The position numbers and the translations under genes are program-made. The notes beneath the pieces are model-generated. The model saw only the letters and a list, made by a program, of their open reading frames with translations, had not been told where the DNA came from and made no database searches. A stretch of DNA of 64,000 nucleotides from Ruficoccus sp. ZRK36 (GTDB lineage Bacteria; Verrucomicrobiota; Verrucomicrobiia; Opitutales; Cerasicoccaceae): positions 1,627,501 through 1,691,500 of the forward strand of contig NZ_CP080649.1 of NCBI RefSeq assembly GCF_019603315.1, written 5' to 3'. Positions 50,517 to 59,433 of the stretch are shown here, piece after piece (position 1 is the first letter of the stretch; every line of letters starts with the position of its first letter).

Positions 50517-51065
50517 ATGAAATCAGCAAAGAAAATCGCTCAAGAATCAACCCTCCCCATCACCTACGTCGATTGGTCTCGCCGGGACATTCACGTCCCT
50601 GGAGAGAAGACCATCCGCCCCCGAAGTGGAATCTGGGCTGGGAATGCCCTCCATGAGGCTCTGCAATTTGACCGTGATGATCGAGGGTTATCACCGATGG
50701 TTAAGGCCTTTAAGAGCCACGTTGGTCGTATTGCGCATGAGCACCGATCTGACTGGGAAGTCTATGTGTCGGGAGTCTTCACCGGACGGCTTGACTGGGA
50801 CCTTTTCGGTTCGAAATCGATACAGGTGATGGAGTTTAAATGGATGACGGATTTCCTCCCGTCAAAACCTCGCGATGTCGATGTGCGGCAGATTTCATTG
50901 TATGGGTATGCCCTGAGCCAGGCCTTCCCTCAGCATGATCTGTGGCTAAAAATCGTCTATTTTTTCGGCGGAGATAGAAGCTCACGACCACGCATACGCA
51001 TCTTCAATTTCAAGTATCAAAACCAACTCACTGGCATCGCTCGCCGCCTACTGGAACGGAACTAA
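50517..51065 (+). CDS. PD-(D/E)XK nuclease-like protein (Cas4/RecB type)
   Basis: 182 residues. Residues lining the RecB-type active site are present in order: His46 (AGNALHEAL), Asp93 (TGRLDWDLFG), Glu106 and Lys108 (VMEFKW), and Gln125 (RQISLYGYAL). This is the Cas4/RecB arrangement. There is no Cys cluster for an iron-sulfur site, unlike Cas4, and no other CRISPR genes are near. It would be a DNA-cutting or end-processing enzyme. Its stop is one base before the next start, so the two proteins are made together. Confidence 0.75.
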   Translation: MKSAKKIAQESTLPITYVDWSRRDIHVPGEKTIRPRSGIWAGNALHEALQFDRDDRGLSPMVKAFKSHVGRIAHEHRSDWEVYVSGVFTGRLDWDLFGSKSIQVMEFKWMTDFLPSKPRDVDVRQISLYGYALSQAFPQHDLWLKIVYFFGGDRSSRPRIRIFNFKYQNQLTGIARRLLERN

Positions 51066-51066
51066 C

Positions 51067-51912
51067 ATGGACTCAGAGAAGGTAAAAAACTGGAAATTTG
51101 TTCGTGGTTTTGAGTCAGCTCGACAGGAGGGGTTTTCTGACTATGAACTCCTAATGCTTAGGCTGCGTCTGGGGCGAGAATGCGACAACGAGATTCGCCG
51201 TCGGGTTAGTTGTGTCGAACACGACATCCGACAGTACATACACTGGGAGGGAGCTATCGAGTGCATGATTGCTCCCAAGCGCCCCGACATCCGGCCTTCG
51301 GAAGCCTATTTTGTATTGCCGGTAAGAGATGGTGAAGATGAACAATTTTCGGTACTCATCCTTCCGCCTGCCCCTAAGCGCTGGGCGCTGACCACGTGGT
51401 CATACGACAGTGAGTTTGTCCAAAAGCTCACTCATGCCGACCACCGAGTGAGCGCGGATTGGCTCGACATGATGGTCGAAGAGTTCGGCGTGTGCGATGA
51501 GCAAATTCCTGCCTGGGCAAGCCCTCATATTGGAACGAGTGTGCTCGACATAAGGGCGCATGCGCGATTCCGGCGAGAGCTAGCGGTTGCTCGTGAGCAA
51601 GAAGCACGTTTCAGACTGCATGGACTTTTACCCTGGCTTCAGCCTCGTGGTCTGGACGGCAACGTATCAACTCAGAAGCATATCGTTATCCCAGCTTCCA
51701 ATTTGGACTATGACCCCGAGGAGTCTATCTACATTTTCGAGGTTCGCCTTGGGACTCTAGGTGTCAGCTATTGCCTGATTTCTTGCCCGCATTTTGACCA
51801 TCCATTACTCCTACTGGAACCCTATGTGGGTGCGAAGGAATGGCACCTCTCCGAACCGATCGAAAACCAGTTTTACGAGTTGGTCTCAATGATTCTGCTC
51901 CGGATCGATTGA
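51067..51912 (+). CDS. Unrecognised partner of the nuclease-like protein
   Basis: 281 residues, coupled to the nuclease-like gene. Charged, soluble, no signal peptide. An N-terminal helical part ('GFSDYELLMLRLRLGRECDNEIRRRV') precedes two similar halves: 'IAPKRPDIRPSEAYFVLPVRDGEDEQFSVLILPP' and 'VIPASNLDYDPEESIYIFEVRLGTLGVSYCLISCP'. Each is followed by a Trp-containing stretch, which suggests an internal duplication. No known motif. Probably the specificity or partner subunit of the module. Confidence 0.7.
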   Translation: MDSEKVKNWKFVRGFESARQEGFSDYELLMLRLRLGRECDNEIRRRVSCVEHDIRQYIHWEGAIECMIAPKRPDIRPSEAYFVLPVRDGEDEQFSVLILPPAPKRWALTTWSYDSEFVQKLTHADHRVSADWLDMMVEEFGVCDEQIPAWASPHIGTSVLDIRAHARFRRELAVAREQEARFRLHGLLPWLQPRGLDGNVSTQKHIVIPASNLDYDPEESIYIFEVRLGTLGVSYCLISCPHFDHPLLLLEPYVGAKEWHLSEPIENQFYELVSMILLRID

Positions 51913-51984
51913 GTGCAGAGTATGAACTCAACGTTGTTGTCTGTGCCCGTTTGACTTAGCAAATGGTCGAGGCAATATGAGCGT

Positions 51985-52269
51985 GTGCCTTTCACCGGGC
52001 TTAAGTATGCCAGCGGCGGCGTTTACCTGCCGCGTCTGGGATTATGGATGGACCCGTCGCGTCCCAAGCCGGGTGCAGTTTTTGTTAGTCATGCCCACAG
52101 TGATCACACAGCGGCTCATCGGGAGGTTATCGTCAGTGCACCGACGGCTAGTCTCATGAGCCTGCGACTTGGTGGTGATCGCCGGGAACATGCGCTGGCG
52201 TTTGGACAGTCAAAGGTTTTTCATCAGGGTGAGATCCCTTTCGCTGGACGCATGCAGGCTTACGGTTGA
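51985..52269 (+). pseudogene. Truncated metallo-beta-lactamase-fold hydrolase
   Basis: 94 codons from a GTG. They match the N-terminus of RNA-processing/exonuclease-type MBL proteins: 'GLWMDPSRPKPGAVFVSHAHSDHTAAHREVIVSAPT' with the HxHSDH metal motif. The family runs over 300 residues and needs further His/Asp ligands, which are absent. The frame ends where the TIR-kinase gene begins on the other strand. It looks like the remnant of a gene cut by a past rearrangement. Confidence 0.6.
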
Positions 52270-54116
52270 ATGAAAATGACCTCGCCAGCAATAGGGCTAT
52301 AGGAGCGGTTTTGAAGTCCAAGAGTGAGGCTGACCGTTTTTCTCCCGTCTACGTAGGCTTCCATGACATCCCCGGGAGCAAGTGTGCGGGAGCTTTCTCG
52401 GTCAGTCTGGCGGATATTGACCGTGAGTTTATCTTCGTACGTCTCGGGGAGATAAATCATTACTGCCGCCTGATTCCTGCGCGCGAAGTTATCACGTAGC
52501 TGCTCCTTCAATATCGCGTAATCGTCCCATAGGATTTGTGGTACGGCTTGAATGGCAGGTGATGAATCGTTGCCGCCAGGGGGAGTGGTTTGCGAGCGGG
52601 TTGGCTGCCTCACATGGGTTTCCAATTCTTGCGTGGTGCTGACCGGCACGGCCTCAGTCGTGACCGCTGCCTGGGTCGAGGGGCGATTCTCCCCGGGGAT
52701 CAGCCACAGCAGACAGGCTATCGTTGCGAGCCCGAGGGTTACCAGCGCTGCAAACGCGTAAAGGGGCTTCCTTTTGTGGGGTGGAGGCGTGTCATTGGCT
52801 GCAAGTAGCTCTGTAAGCCCTTGTCCGAGCGCAATAGCGTCTACCGGGCGGTCTTCGGGCCGCTTGCTTAGGCAACGTAGGATGACCGACTCCAGGCTGG
52901 CTGGAATATTGGGATTGACTGCGCGGGGAGGCGGCGGAGGGGCCTCCAGTATTCGCTTGAGCATGTCGGATATTTGCTCGGAGGCCTGAATTGGTCTTTT
53001 ACCAGTCAAGGCAATGTACATAAGAACTCCGATGGCGTAAACGTCTGCCTGGGTTCCGATTGCGGCAGTCTTGGCCCCGGCCTGCTCGGGAGCCATGTAT
53101 TCGAGGGAGCCCATGACTGAAGGAGCCATTGAAAGGTCTGAAACCGTACGCCCGACCTTGGCCAATCCGAAGTCCAGCAGGCGTACATGGTGGTGTTCGT
53201 CGACAAGGATGTTAGCCGGCTTGAGGTCCCGGTGGACGAGATTGTTTTTATGCAGGACACCAACGACTTCGCATAACGATATAAACAGTCGTATTATTTG
53301 AGCGACATTGAGATGCTCTTGCTCAATATACTGGTCGAGCCGGACACCGTTGATCAAAGGCATGGTGTAAAAGGGGGTGCCTTCAACCTCGCCGGCCTCA
53401 AGGACCGGGACGATGCCGCCATGGTCGATGCCCGCCGTGAGGGCGACCTCACGCAGAAAGCGTTGGCGCGACTCCTGTGTCAGAAGAATACCCCCGCGTG
53501 GGATCTTAAGAGCGACTTTCCGCTTGGGCTCCTGCTGCTCGGCCTCATAAACCAGTGCCATACTTTCCGCGATCAGGCGTGTCAGTCGATATTTACCGAA
53601 GGTTCTGGGCACTTCGTCACTGCGGCCGCCTTTGAGTGTTGGCAAATCTCTTGGTGTTACGGATGGGGGGGATGTGGTACTTCCGGAAGGGGCTTGCGTG
53701 GGGAACATGACGCTCTGAAGTTCCCGGGCCAGTTTGTCAGCGATTGCATCAAGTGAGTCGGGTGAAAGGTCTACCCAGTGTGTTGATGAAATGAAAAGCT
53801 CGAGTGACTGGGCGGGGGAAACGCTCTGCAATCTGACGGGGAAAATCGGTTTGCGGTGGTGCACGGCCCGCTCGACCTCGCGTCTGACGAAGGGTGACTC
53901 ATTGGCGGCTTCTGAGAGCATCAGGATTAGGGTATGGCTCTGTCGCAGGCCGTGAATGATCTCCTCAGCATACTCTTTACCGGGGCGGATGTTGCGTGGG
54001 GCCACCCAGCAGGATAGTCCGCGTTTCTCCAGAGCTTCGACCAGCTTGAGCGCATCTTTGGCATCGCTGGAAGCGTGGGAGATGAAGGCCGAGAAATCCG
54101 ATGAAGAGTTTGTCAT
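52260..54116 (-). CDS. TIR domain-Ser/Thr kinase membrane fusion
   Basis: 618 residues. Residues 7-105 form a TIR domain ('DFSAFISHASSDAKDALKLVEALEKRG', then SPFVRREVERA with Glu80 at the position of the NADase glutamate). Residues 172-436 form a Hanks-type kinase: Lys204 in VALKIP, HRDLKPAN (Asp297, Asn302), DFG (Asp315), 'SLEYMAPEQ'. The glycine-rich loop is degenerate (LIAESMALVYEA). One membrane helix (about 451-473) is followed by an extracytoplasmic tail of about 140 residues. It may sense a signal outside and act through TIR or kinase inside. Divergent from the SLOG-type gene. Confidence 0.88.
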   Translation of the reverse strand: MTNSSSDFSAFISHASSDAKDALKLVEALEKRGLSCWVAPRNIRPGKEYAEEIIHGLRQSHTLILMLSEAANESPFVRREVERAVHHRKPIFPVRLQSVSPAQSLELFISSTHWVDLSPDSLDAIADKLARELQSVMFPTQAPSGSTTSPPSVTPRDLPTLKGGRSDEVPRTFGKYRLTRLIAESMALVYEAEQQEPKRKVALKIPRGGILLTQESRQRFLREVALTAGIDHGGIVPVLEAGEVEGTPFYTMPLINGVRLDQYIEQEHLNVAQIIRLFISLCEVVGVLHKNNLVHRDLKPANILVDEHHHVRLLDFGLAKVGRTVSDLSMAPSVMGSLEYMAPEQAGAKTAAIGTQADVYAIGVLMYIALTGKRPIQASEQISDMLKRILEAPPPPPRAVNPNIPASLESVILRCLSKRPEDRPVDAIALGQGLTELLAANDTPPPHKRKPLYAFAALVTLGLATIACLLWLIPGENRPSTQAAVTTEAVPVSTTQELETHVRQPTRSQTTPPGGNDSSPAIQAVPQILWDDYAILKEQLRDNFARRNQAAVMIYLPETYEDKLTVNIRQTDRESSRTLAPGDVMEAYVDGRKTVSLTLGLQNRSYSPIAGEVIFIQP

Positions 54117-54251
54117 GAGAGCGTGAGGATGAATTCTTTTTCAGCCGTTGTTAAGGTCGCGCGCCGGTGCCCGGGTGGGAAAAATGGTTGAGTGTATTTG
54201 AGAGTTGAGAGAAGCATCTGGTTGGTTTTCCTGTTTATTATTCTGAAAAAA

Positions 54252-54836
54252 ATGAATAACTTACGTTTCCCGGTTGGTTTTTCTGGCAATCGCCCGTCAC
54301 AAAAGTCCGGAAGGACATTTGTAGAAATTGAGGCCGCGCGACCGATGCTTGAGGTGGCTATGCGGGGAATGCAGACCGAATTGCTCACGGAGGGGCAGAT
54401 GTTGTCGTTGGTTTGCAGCGCAGCCGCCGGTGCCGATACGATGGCGTGCGAACTTGCCTTGGAGATGGGGGTGCCGGTGAATCTCATCTTGCCGAAGCGA
54501 CGGGAACGCTTCATGAAGGACTTCACCGCCTACGGTCCGCAGGTGTGGAAGCGGGTGGAATGGCTTCTCGAAGCGGTTGAAAACAATTTGCATGGTTCTT
54601 CGGTTGAGGTCGTGCCGGACTCAGTCAACGAGCCGGAATGCTATGAGTGGGTTAATCGCTTGATACTCGCCAGAAGCAGGGCTTTTCTGGTGGTATGGGA
54701 TGGCATGGATACCGGGTTGCCGGCTGGGACGGGAAGCCTGGTTCGGAAGGTGCGGGCGGGCGATTGTCCGTATGTTTTTTTGAATACGCAATGTCCTGAT
54801 CTAATTGAGTCTCGGGGCCTGAGCAGATATTCGTAA
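54252..54836 (+). CDS. SLOG-type nucleotide-binding protein
   Basis: 194 residues from the ATG at 54252 (MNNLRFPVGFSGNRPS). 'VGFSGNRP', then 'MLSLVCSAAAGADTMACELALEMGVPVNLILPKRRERFMKDF' and a late 'RSRAFLVVWDGMDTG' match the SLOG/YpsA-like Rossmannoid fold that binds nucleotide derivatives. SLOG proteins often partner TIR enzymes and phospholipases in immune systems by sensing NAD- or nucleotide-derived signals. It is convergent with the patatin gene (9 bp) and divergent from the TIR-kinase. Confidence 0.75.
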   Translation: MNNLRFPVGFSGNRPSQKSGRTFVEIEAARPMLEVAMRGMQTELLTEGQMLSLVCSAAAGADTMACELALEMGVPVNLILPKRRERFMKDFTAYGPQVWKRVEWLLEAVENNLHGSSVEVVPDSVNEPECYEWVNRLILARSRAFLVVWDGMDTGLPAGTGSLVRKVRAGDCPYVFLNTQCPDLIESRGLSRYS

Positions 54837-54845
54837 GTGTCTGTG

Positions 54846-55937
54846 TCAGTCTTCGAGCAATAAGTGGGTGGGATCGACAGTCTCCTTGGCATAGCTAAGA
54901 CCTGCTTCCTGGAGCAGTGGCATCAGTTCAAGGTTGTCGAGGCTGATGCGGAGGTCGGGCGAAGCGCCTGTCTTGCAGATGTGGTCGTCGAGCGGGCTGT
55001 CATAGCGGACGTAGCTGAACTTTTTCTCCTCCTCGGGGAGAATGCCGGCTCCTGAGAGCGTTCCGAGCTCCAGATCAAGTTCGGTTCCGTGAAGGCACTT
55101 GCCGAGCACACGGCAGAGCATGTCCTGCTCAAGTTTGACCGAATCGATCAGGGCGGGGATCATGAAGCTGAACTGGTCGCCGAGGTGAATGGATTTGGCG
55201 ATTTGCTTACGCATCTTTGATTTTACTCCCCCGACGCCGACTGAGGTGACGTGGAGCTGTTTTACGCCACAAGGCCAATTGATCCGGTACTCCGGAAGTG
55301 TCGCCATCAGTACGCTGATGAGCGACGGGTTGTTGTAGGGCGTGATGCCGCCGTCCACGAAAACATAGCGGGACGTGCCCAGCATGATTTCCTCCGGCGG
55401 GAAAAATGTAGGAGCCGCCGTGCTGGCGCGTAGGAGCTTCCAGATGGGGATGTTGAGGTTGCAGTCCGGGAGCGATGGATCGTTAAAGCGAGCTTGGGGG
55501 TTGTTGCACACCGGCCAGGGCGAGCCAGTGGTGGCGTTGCGCATGACGACCAGAAGTAGGGTCTTGAGTTTCTGGCTGCTCAGGAGGGCGGGTTGGCCGT
55601 CCTCATGGAAAATCTCCCGGAACATGCTGGCCAGGTGTTCGGCGCGGTATTTGGATTTCCATCGCAGGTGAAAGCGTTCCCGGGAGAACATTCTTTGCCC
55701 GTAGTCGAGGTACAGCTTCTTAAGCTCGGCCACGCTCAGGCCCCAAGACAGGCCCGCGGCAATAATGGCCCCGGTACTGGTGCCACCGATAAAATCATAA
55801 ACTTCTCCCAGAACGAGGTCGTTTTTCTGGCGGTGTTGTCGGAAGATGCGTTCAATCTCGCCGAGTATTTGCAGGGAGAAAAGGCCCAGGATACCTCCTC
55901 CGTCAAGTGTAAGTATCCGTTTTATCTGTCCACTCAT
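54846..55937 (-). CDS. Patatin-like phospholipase
   Basis: 363 residues. Oxyanion loop LDGGGILG (residues 11-18), nucleophile elbow GTSTG (Ser54) and the catalytic Asp in VDGGITPYNNP (Asp195). Cytoplasmic, no signal peptide. The layout is like the CapV-type effectors of CBASS, which break down membrane lipids when activated by a cyclic nucleotide, and like other bacterial patatins. There is no cGAS-like synthase nearby, so CBASS is not supported. With the TIR and SLOG neighbours, a defence or stress-effector role is a fair inference. Confidence 0.88.
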   Translation of the reverse strand: MSGQIKRILTLDGGGILGLFSLQILGEIERIFRQHRQKNDLVLGEVYDFIGGTSTGAIIAAGLSWGLSVAELKKLYLDYGQRMFSRERFHLRWKSKYRAEHLASMFREIFHEDGQPALLSSQKLKTLLLVVMRNATTGSPWPVCNNPQARFNDPSLPDCNLNIPIWKLLRASTAAPTFFPPEEIMLGTSRYVFVDGGITPYNNPSLISVLMATLPEYRINWPCGVKQLHVTSVGVGGVKSKMRKQIAKSIHLGDQFSFMIPALIDSVKLEQDMLCRVLGKCLHGTELDLELGTLSGAGILPEEEKKFSYVRYDSPLDDHICKTGASPDLRISLDNLELMPLLQEAGLSYAKETVDPTHLLLED

Positions 55938-56108
55938 CGGAGGATTTTCGGTGCTGGACAGGCATGCTGCGCCGAGCGGGCGAACGCAGGCCGAATGGAA
56001 GGAATTTTGGCTGGCCGGGTCAAATCAGGTATCAGGAAGGGGGTGGGGGATTCGTAGGCCTTGGATGCTGAGTACGGCGTGTCCGTTTGCCTGTTCGTGT
56101 GTAAAGCT

Positions 56109-57419
56109 TCAGGTGGATGATTTCTTGCGCGTGAGAAAAAACACCACACCGGCTACGACTGCGAGGCCAAGCCCGATGCCGCCTAAGCTCATACCTGAGA
56201 GGCCGGAGAGGGGCGAGGAATTTTCTTCGTCCAATTCCTCTTGTTCCGGTTCCGTGAAGTTGAACTGGTGGAAGTTGCCCGTGCCCGCGTAGCGTGTGCA
56301 AGTACCACCAGAGGCTCTGTTAATGCGGGAGGCCAGGTTTGTGCTGTCGAGACGGGTTTCCAGATCGAGAATGGTGAGTCCGTCTGCGTCGAATTGCCGA
56401 ACCCAGATACCGGTGATGGCATCCTCGGATTCAAGTTCATGCTGAAGGTTGGACAGGGCTGCATCATTAATGCCTGTGATTTCAATCCGTTGAATATGCC
56501 CGAGATCAGACTCGATGAGCCACTGAGTCAAAATACGGTCGAAAAGCGTTTGCCCGGAAATGTTTCCACTGCCGCCTGCGAGATATTTTCCTACAATATC
56601 CCGGGCGGCGCTTTCGGGATCGCTCATGCGGCTGGATATGTTTTCGCGGGGCGGAATGACAACTCGGGCCACCATCAACCCGGTATCCGGCTGCACGGCG
56701 GAGAGTTCTCCGCTGACGGAGTAGCGGTGAGTGGTATAAAGCCCATCCACGTCATCCTTGCCCAAGTAGCGGCTTGTGATCTTGCCCAGAATGACGATGT
56801 CGGCGTCCAGGCCCAAAAGTGCTTCTCTGAGTTGGCGTTCACTGTCGCGTCCGGCCTGGGCGTCAATCGCGGCCAAGCGGTCATTCTGCCGTTGGGCCAG
56901 TGCGGTTTGGACGAGGTTCATCTGCGATTGGCGCGCCTGCTCTTCAAGCCAGTTGGCCGCGTACTCGGGGTTTCCGGGCACGCCCTCATACAGTTCGATG
57001 ATGTCAACTGCCACGCGGGGAGAGCCACGTGTGCGCACAATGTTTTGCAGGGCCATGGTGTCATGGCGGTCAGGCGAGCCGCGCCCGACTTCGGCGGATA
57101 GCGTGACACGGTAGATGCCGTCCACGTTGAGTGAGGAGTCGGTGACGGTATAATCGCGCACGTAGCCGAAGGCAGAACTAAGGATTTTGTCTGACTCCAA
57201 CTGGAAGTCTTTGACCCGGGACTCGCTGACGATGTCCACACCCGCGCCTTGGCGAACGGCTTCGCGCATGGCGTCCGCGAAGGCGATAGCCCGCGCGTCG
57301 GCTGAGTCCCCAGGGGCCATCCCGGTCACACTGACCAGGCGGGTATCGGCTGCGATGGCCAGGGCGGAGAGGGACAACCAGGCCAGTACGGAGGTAAAGA
57401 TGTGTTTGCTGATATGCAT
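56109..57419 (-). CDS. FlgT/LPP20-like exported membrane-anchored protein
   Basis: 436 residues. Signal peptide (MHISKHIFTSVLAWLSLSALAIA), then 'TRLVSVTGMAPGDSADARAIAFADAMREAVRQGAGVDIVSESRV'. This pattern is known from flagellar assembly protein T and LPP20-type proteins, where a helix-strand domain follows a conserved 'A...A...A...G'. The C-terminus has one membrane helix (GIGLGLAVVAGVVFFLT) and a short basic tail. No flagellar genes are seen here. It is the last gene of the envelope operon, six bases after the protease. Confidence 0.75.
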   Translation of the reverse strand: MHISKHIFTSVLAWLSLSALAIAADTRLVSVTGMAPGDSADARAIAFADAMREAVRQGAGVDIVSESRVKDFQLESDKILSSAFGYVRDYTVTDSSLNVDGIYRVTLSAEVGRGSPDRHDTMALQNIVRTRGSPRVAVDIIELYEGVPGNPEYAANWLEEQARQSQMNLVQTALAQRQNDRLAAIDAQAGRDSERQLREALLGLDADIVILGKITSRYLGKDDVDGLYTTHRYSVSGELSAVQPDTGLMVARVVIPPRENISSRMSDPESAARDIVGKYLAGGSGNISGQTLFDRILTQWLIESDLGHIQRIEITGINDAALSNLQHELESEDAITGIWVRQFDADGLTILDLETRLDSTNLASRINRASGGTCTRYAGTGNFHQFNFTEPEQEELDEENSSPLSGLSGMSLGGIGLGLAVVAGVVFFLTRKKSST

Positions 57420-57425
57420 GAGGTG

Positions 57426-59390
57426 TTATTGGTCCTGGTTGTATTCGCCAATGAGCTGCTGCAGTATGTCGACACGTTGGCCATAGTTGATCCGCCCTTT
57501 GGAATCCTTCAGCCCAGCATTGTGGACACCAATGACGGCTCCATCTCCGGTGAAGATCGGGCTACCGCTGGCACCGCCGGCTGTAGCGATATTATGACGG
57601 ATGGATAGTCGATGTTGAGAGTCGGCTCTTCTGCCTTGCCAATCGCTCATGTTGATGATGATGCCGTCTTGCATGACGGGTTGCGGATGACGTAAATCCG
57701 TGATGCGTGATCCGTAGGGGAAGCCGAGCAGCGCAATCGGAGTTCCGAGTTCCAGGCTGAGCAGCTTGTCCTCGTCAGCGAGTTGGAAATACGTGTCGAA
57801 AGTGTGATCCACGACAAGGATGCCCACGTCATAGATGCTGTTATTGTCGCTGTAGTTCGGATGGTAGCTGGCAGCGATAATTTTTAAAACCGTATTCTGG
57901 TCGTCATTCATGATGACGCAACATTCCAAACCTTTCTTGAGCGATTCTATGACGGGTTTTGCCACATGGGCATTGGTGCCCAGCATGTGCGGTCCCACCG
58001 CCCAGGCGGTTCCGGTCGTTGCTCCTTTTTCGGATTCGGCGTAAACGAGGCCGACACACTGCTCGTAGCGGCGGGCAACCATCGCCAACGCAGTCGACGG
58101 GTCCGTGCTCACAGGCTGATCGGATACCTTTTGCTCGACCAGGACGGTGGGCAGGCTTGCCAGGTCGATGAGGTCCTGCGGACGGTTTTCAATGATGGCA
58201 TTCATGACATCCCGGTACTCGGGGGAGTCGGGCGCGATAATGGATTTGTTCAGCGTAGTCTCAGCCAGGAATTCAGGGGCGTGGTCGTGGTAAGAGTCCG
58301 ACTTTACCCATTGGTCGAAGGCGCGGCGAAGCTTGCGGTGGCGGATGTCGGTCAGTTCTTTGGTCCGGTAGCGGACGACAAGAAGATCTTCGCGGAGCGC
58401 CGTCTCATCGAGAATGCGGCCGTGGGCTTCGAGTGCGTCGAGCATGAAGTCCTGAAACTCCTGGGAATCATGGTACAGATGAATTGTCATCAACTGGCCT
58501 TTTTCATAGCTGGTGTTCCAGTCGCGGATCAGGTTGCCAATGGACTGTTTGGCCAAAATTTCCGCCACAGTACTGGCGGCGGCTCCCATCGTAGGGCGCA
58601 TTTGATCCCCGCGGACAGCGGCGTTCTCGGTTTTCAGGGCGGTGAGGCGGCCGGTGCTTTCGTAGGCTGAGATGACATCGCCGTTGATGCTTATCTGCAC
58701 ATTGATCTGGCCGCCCTTTTTAGATGTGTCGAGGGTGGCTGTGCCGACCACGAGATAATCAATTTCAGGGTCGAAACGGGCCAGTGCGCGTACATTTTCC
58801 TGAAAGGCGGTGAGGTGATCGGGGTCGCCGGAGAGGGCGCCCATTTCCTTAAACAGCCAATCGGGCGTGACGACGTTGATCCGGTGTTCGGCGAAGATCG
58901 CCTTCATGTCTGAGTTAAGGACCTCGGTAAAGTACTGCTTGTCCGCCTTGTCGAGCTTGGTGCCCTGGGGGGCACGGGGGACCATCGCAAACGCCACCTG
59001 TGGCTCACGCTGGGCGTCGAGGAGTTTTTCCAACTGTGCCTTTCCCAGGTAGCTCTCCATCTCATGGTCGTTAAAAGTGTAGTCAATGTAGAGCACGCGT
59101 ACGTCGTCTTTGTCCACTTCGCGCACGATGGTTCGTTTCTCGAAATATGGCCTGAATAGGCTGAGGATTCTCGCCTTCTGCTGCTTGCTTGCGTCGAGGT
59201 TCATCTCGTCGAGGTAGGAATCAAGCGCGGTGGCGGCACCCTCGCGTATGGCCTCGTCTTCGGAGCTTTCGACTGTGACAGCGATATCGCGTATCGTTTT
59301 TGCCTCAGCCATGTGGACGGAGCAGAGCAGTCCGGCCAGCAGAACGGGAGCGAGCAGATGTTTCAGATTGGGGAATGCAGGATTTTTCAT
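57426..59390 (-). CDS. Secreted trypsin-like serine protease with large N-terminal region
   Basis: 654 residues. Signal peptide (HLLAPVLLAGLLCSVHMAEA). Residues about 25-420 hold a region unknown to me, with a helix-rich first part. The C-terminal 220 residues are a trypsin-type fold: GTNAHVAKP (His475), YDVGILVVD (Asp521) and GGASGSPIF (Ser608), a complete triad. It should cut proteins outside the cytoplasm. It lies in an operon with other exported proteins and ends six bases before the FlgT-like gene. Confidence 0.85.
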   Translation of the reverse strand: MKNPAFPNLKHLLAPVLLAGLLCSVHMAEAKTIRDIAVTVESSEDEAIREGAATALDSYLDEMNLDASKQQKARILSLFRPYFEKRTIVREVDKDDVRVLYIDYTFNDHEMESYLGKAQLEKLLDAQREPQVAFAMVPRAPQGTKLDKADKQYFTEVLNSDMKAIFAEHRINVVTPDWLFKEMGALSGDPDHLTAFQENVRALARFDPEIDYLVVGTATLDTSKKGGQINVQISINGDVISAYESTGRLTALKTENAAVRGDQMRPTMGAAASTVAEILAKQSIGNLIRDWNTSYEKGQLMTIHLYHDSQEFQDFMLDALEAHGRILDETALREDLLVVRYRTKELTDIRHRKLRRAFDQWVKSDSYHDHAPEFLAETTLNKSIIAPDSPEYRDVMNAIIENRPQDLIDLASLPTVLVEQKVSDQPVSTDPSTALAMVARRYEQCVGLVYAESEKGATTGTAWAVGPHMLGTNAHVAKPVIESLKKGLECCVIMNDDQNTVLKIIAASYHPNYSDNNSIYDVGILVVDHTFDTYFQLADEDKLLSLELGTPIALLGFPYGSRITDLRHPQPVMQDGIIINMSDWQGRRADSQHRLSIRHNIATAGGASGSPIFTGDGAVIGVHNAGLKDSKGRINYGQRVDILQQLIGEYNQDQ

Positions 59391-59433
59391 GTCGGAAGCA
59401 ATTGCGGTGGTGTGTGTAGCGTATTGTTGGATT

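Noticed and set aside
50517-51065. Cas4 of a CRISPR system
   Set aside because: No repeat array, no other cas genes and no Cys cluster; only the nuclease fold is similar.
54252-55937. CBASS operon (because of the CapV-like patatin)
   Set aside because: No cGAS/DncV-like nucleotidyltransferase or Cap2/Cap3 gene is present in the window.
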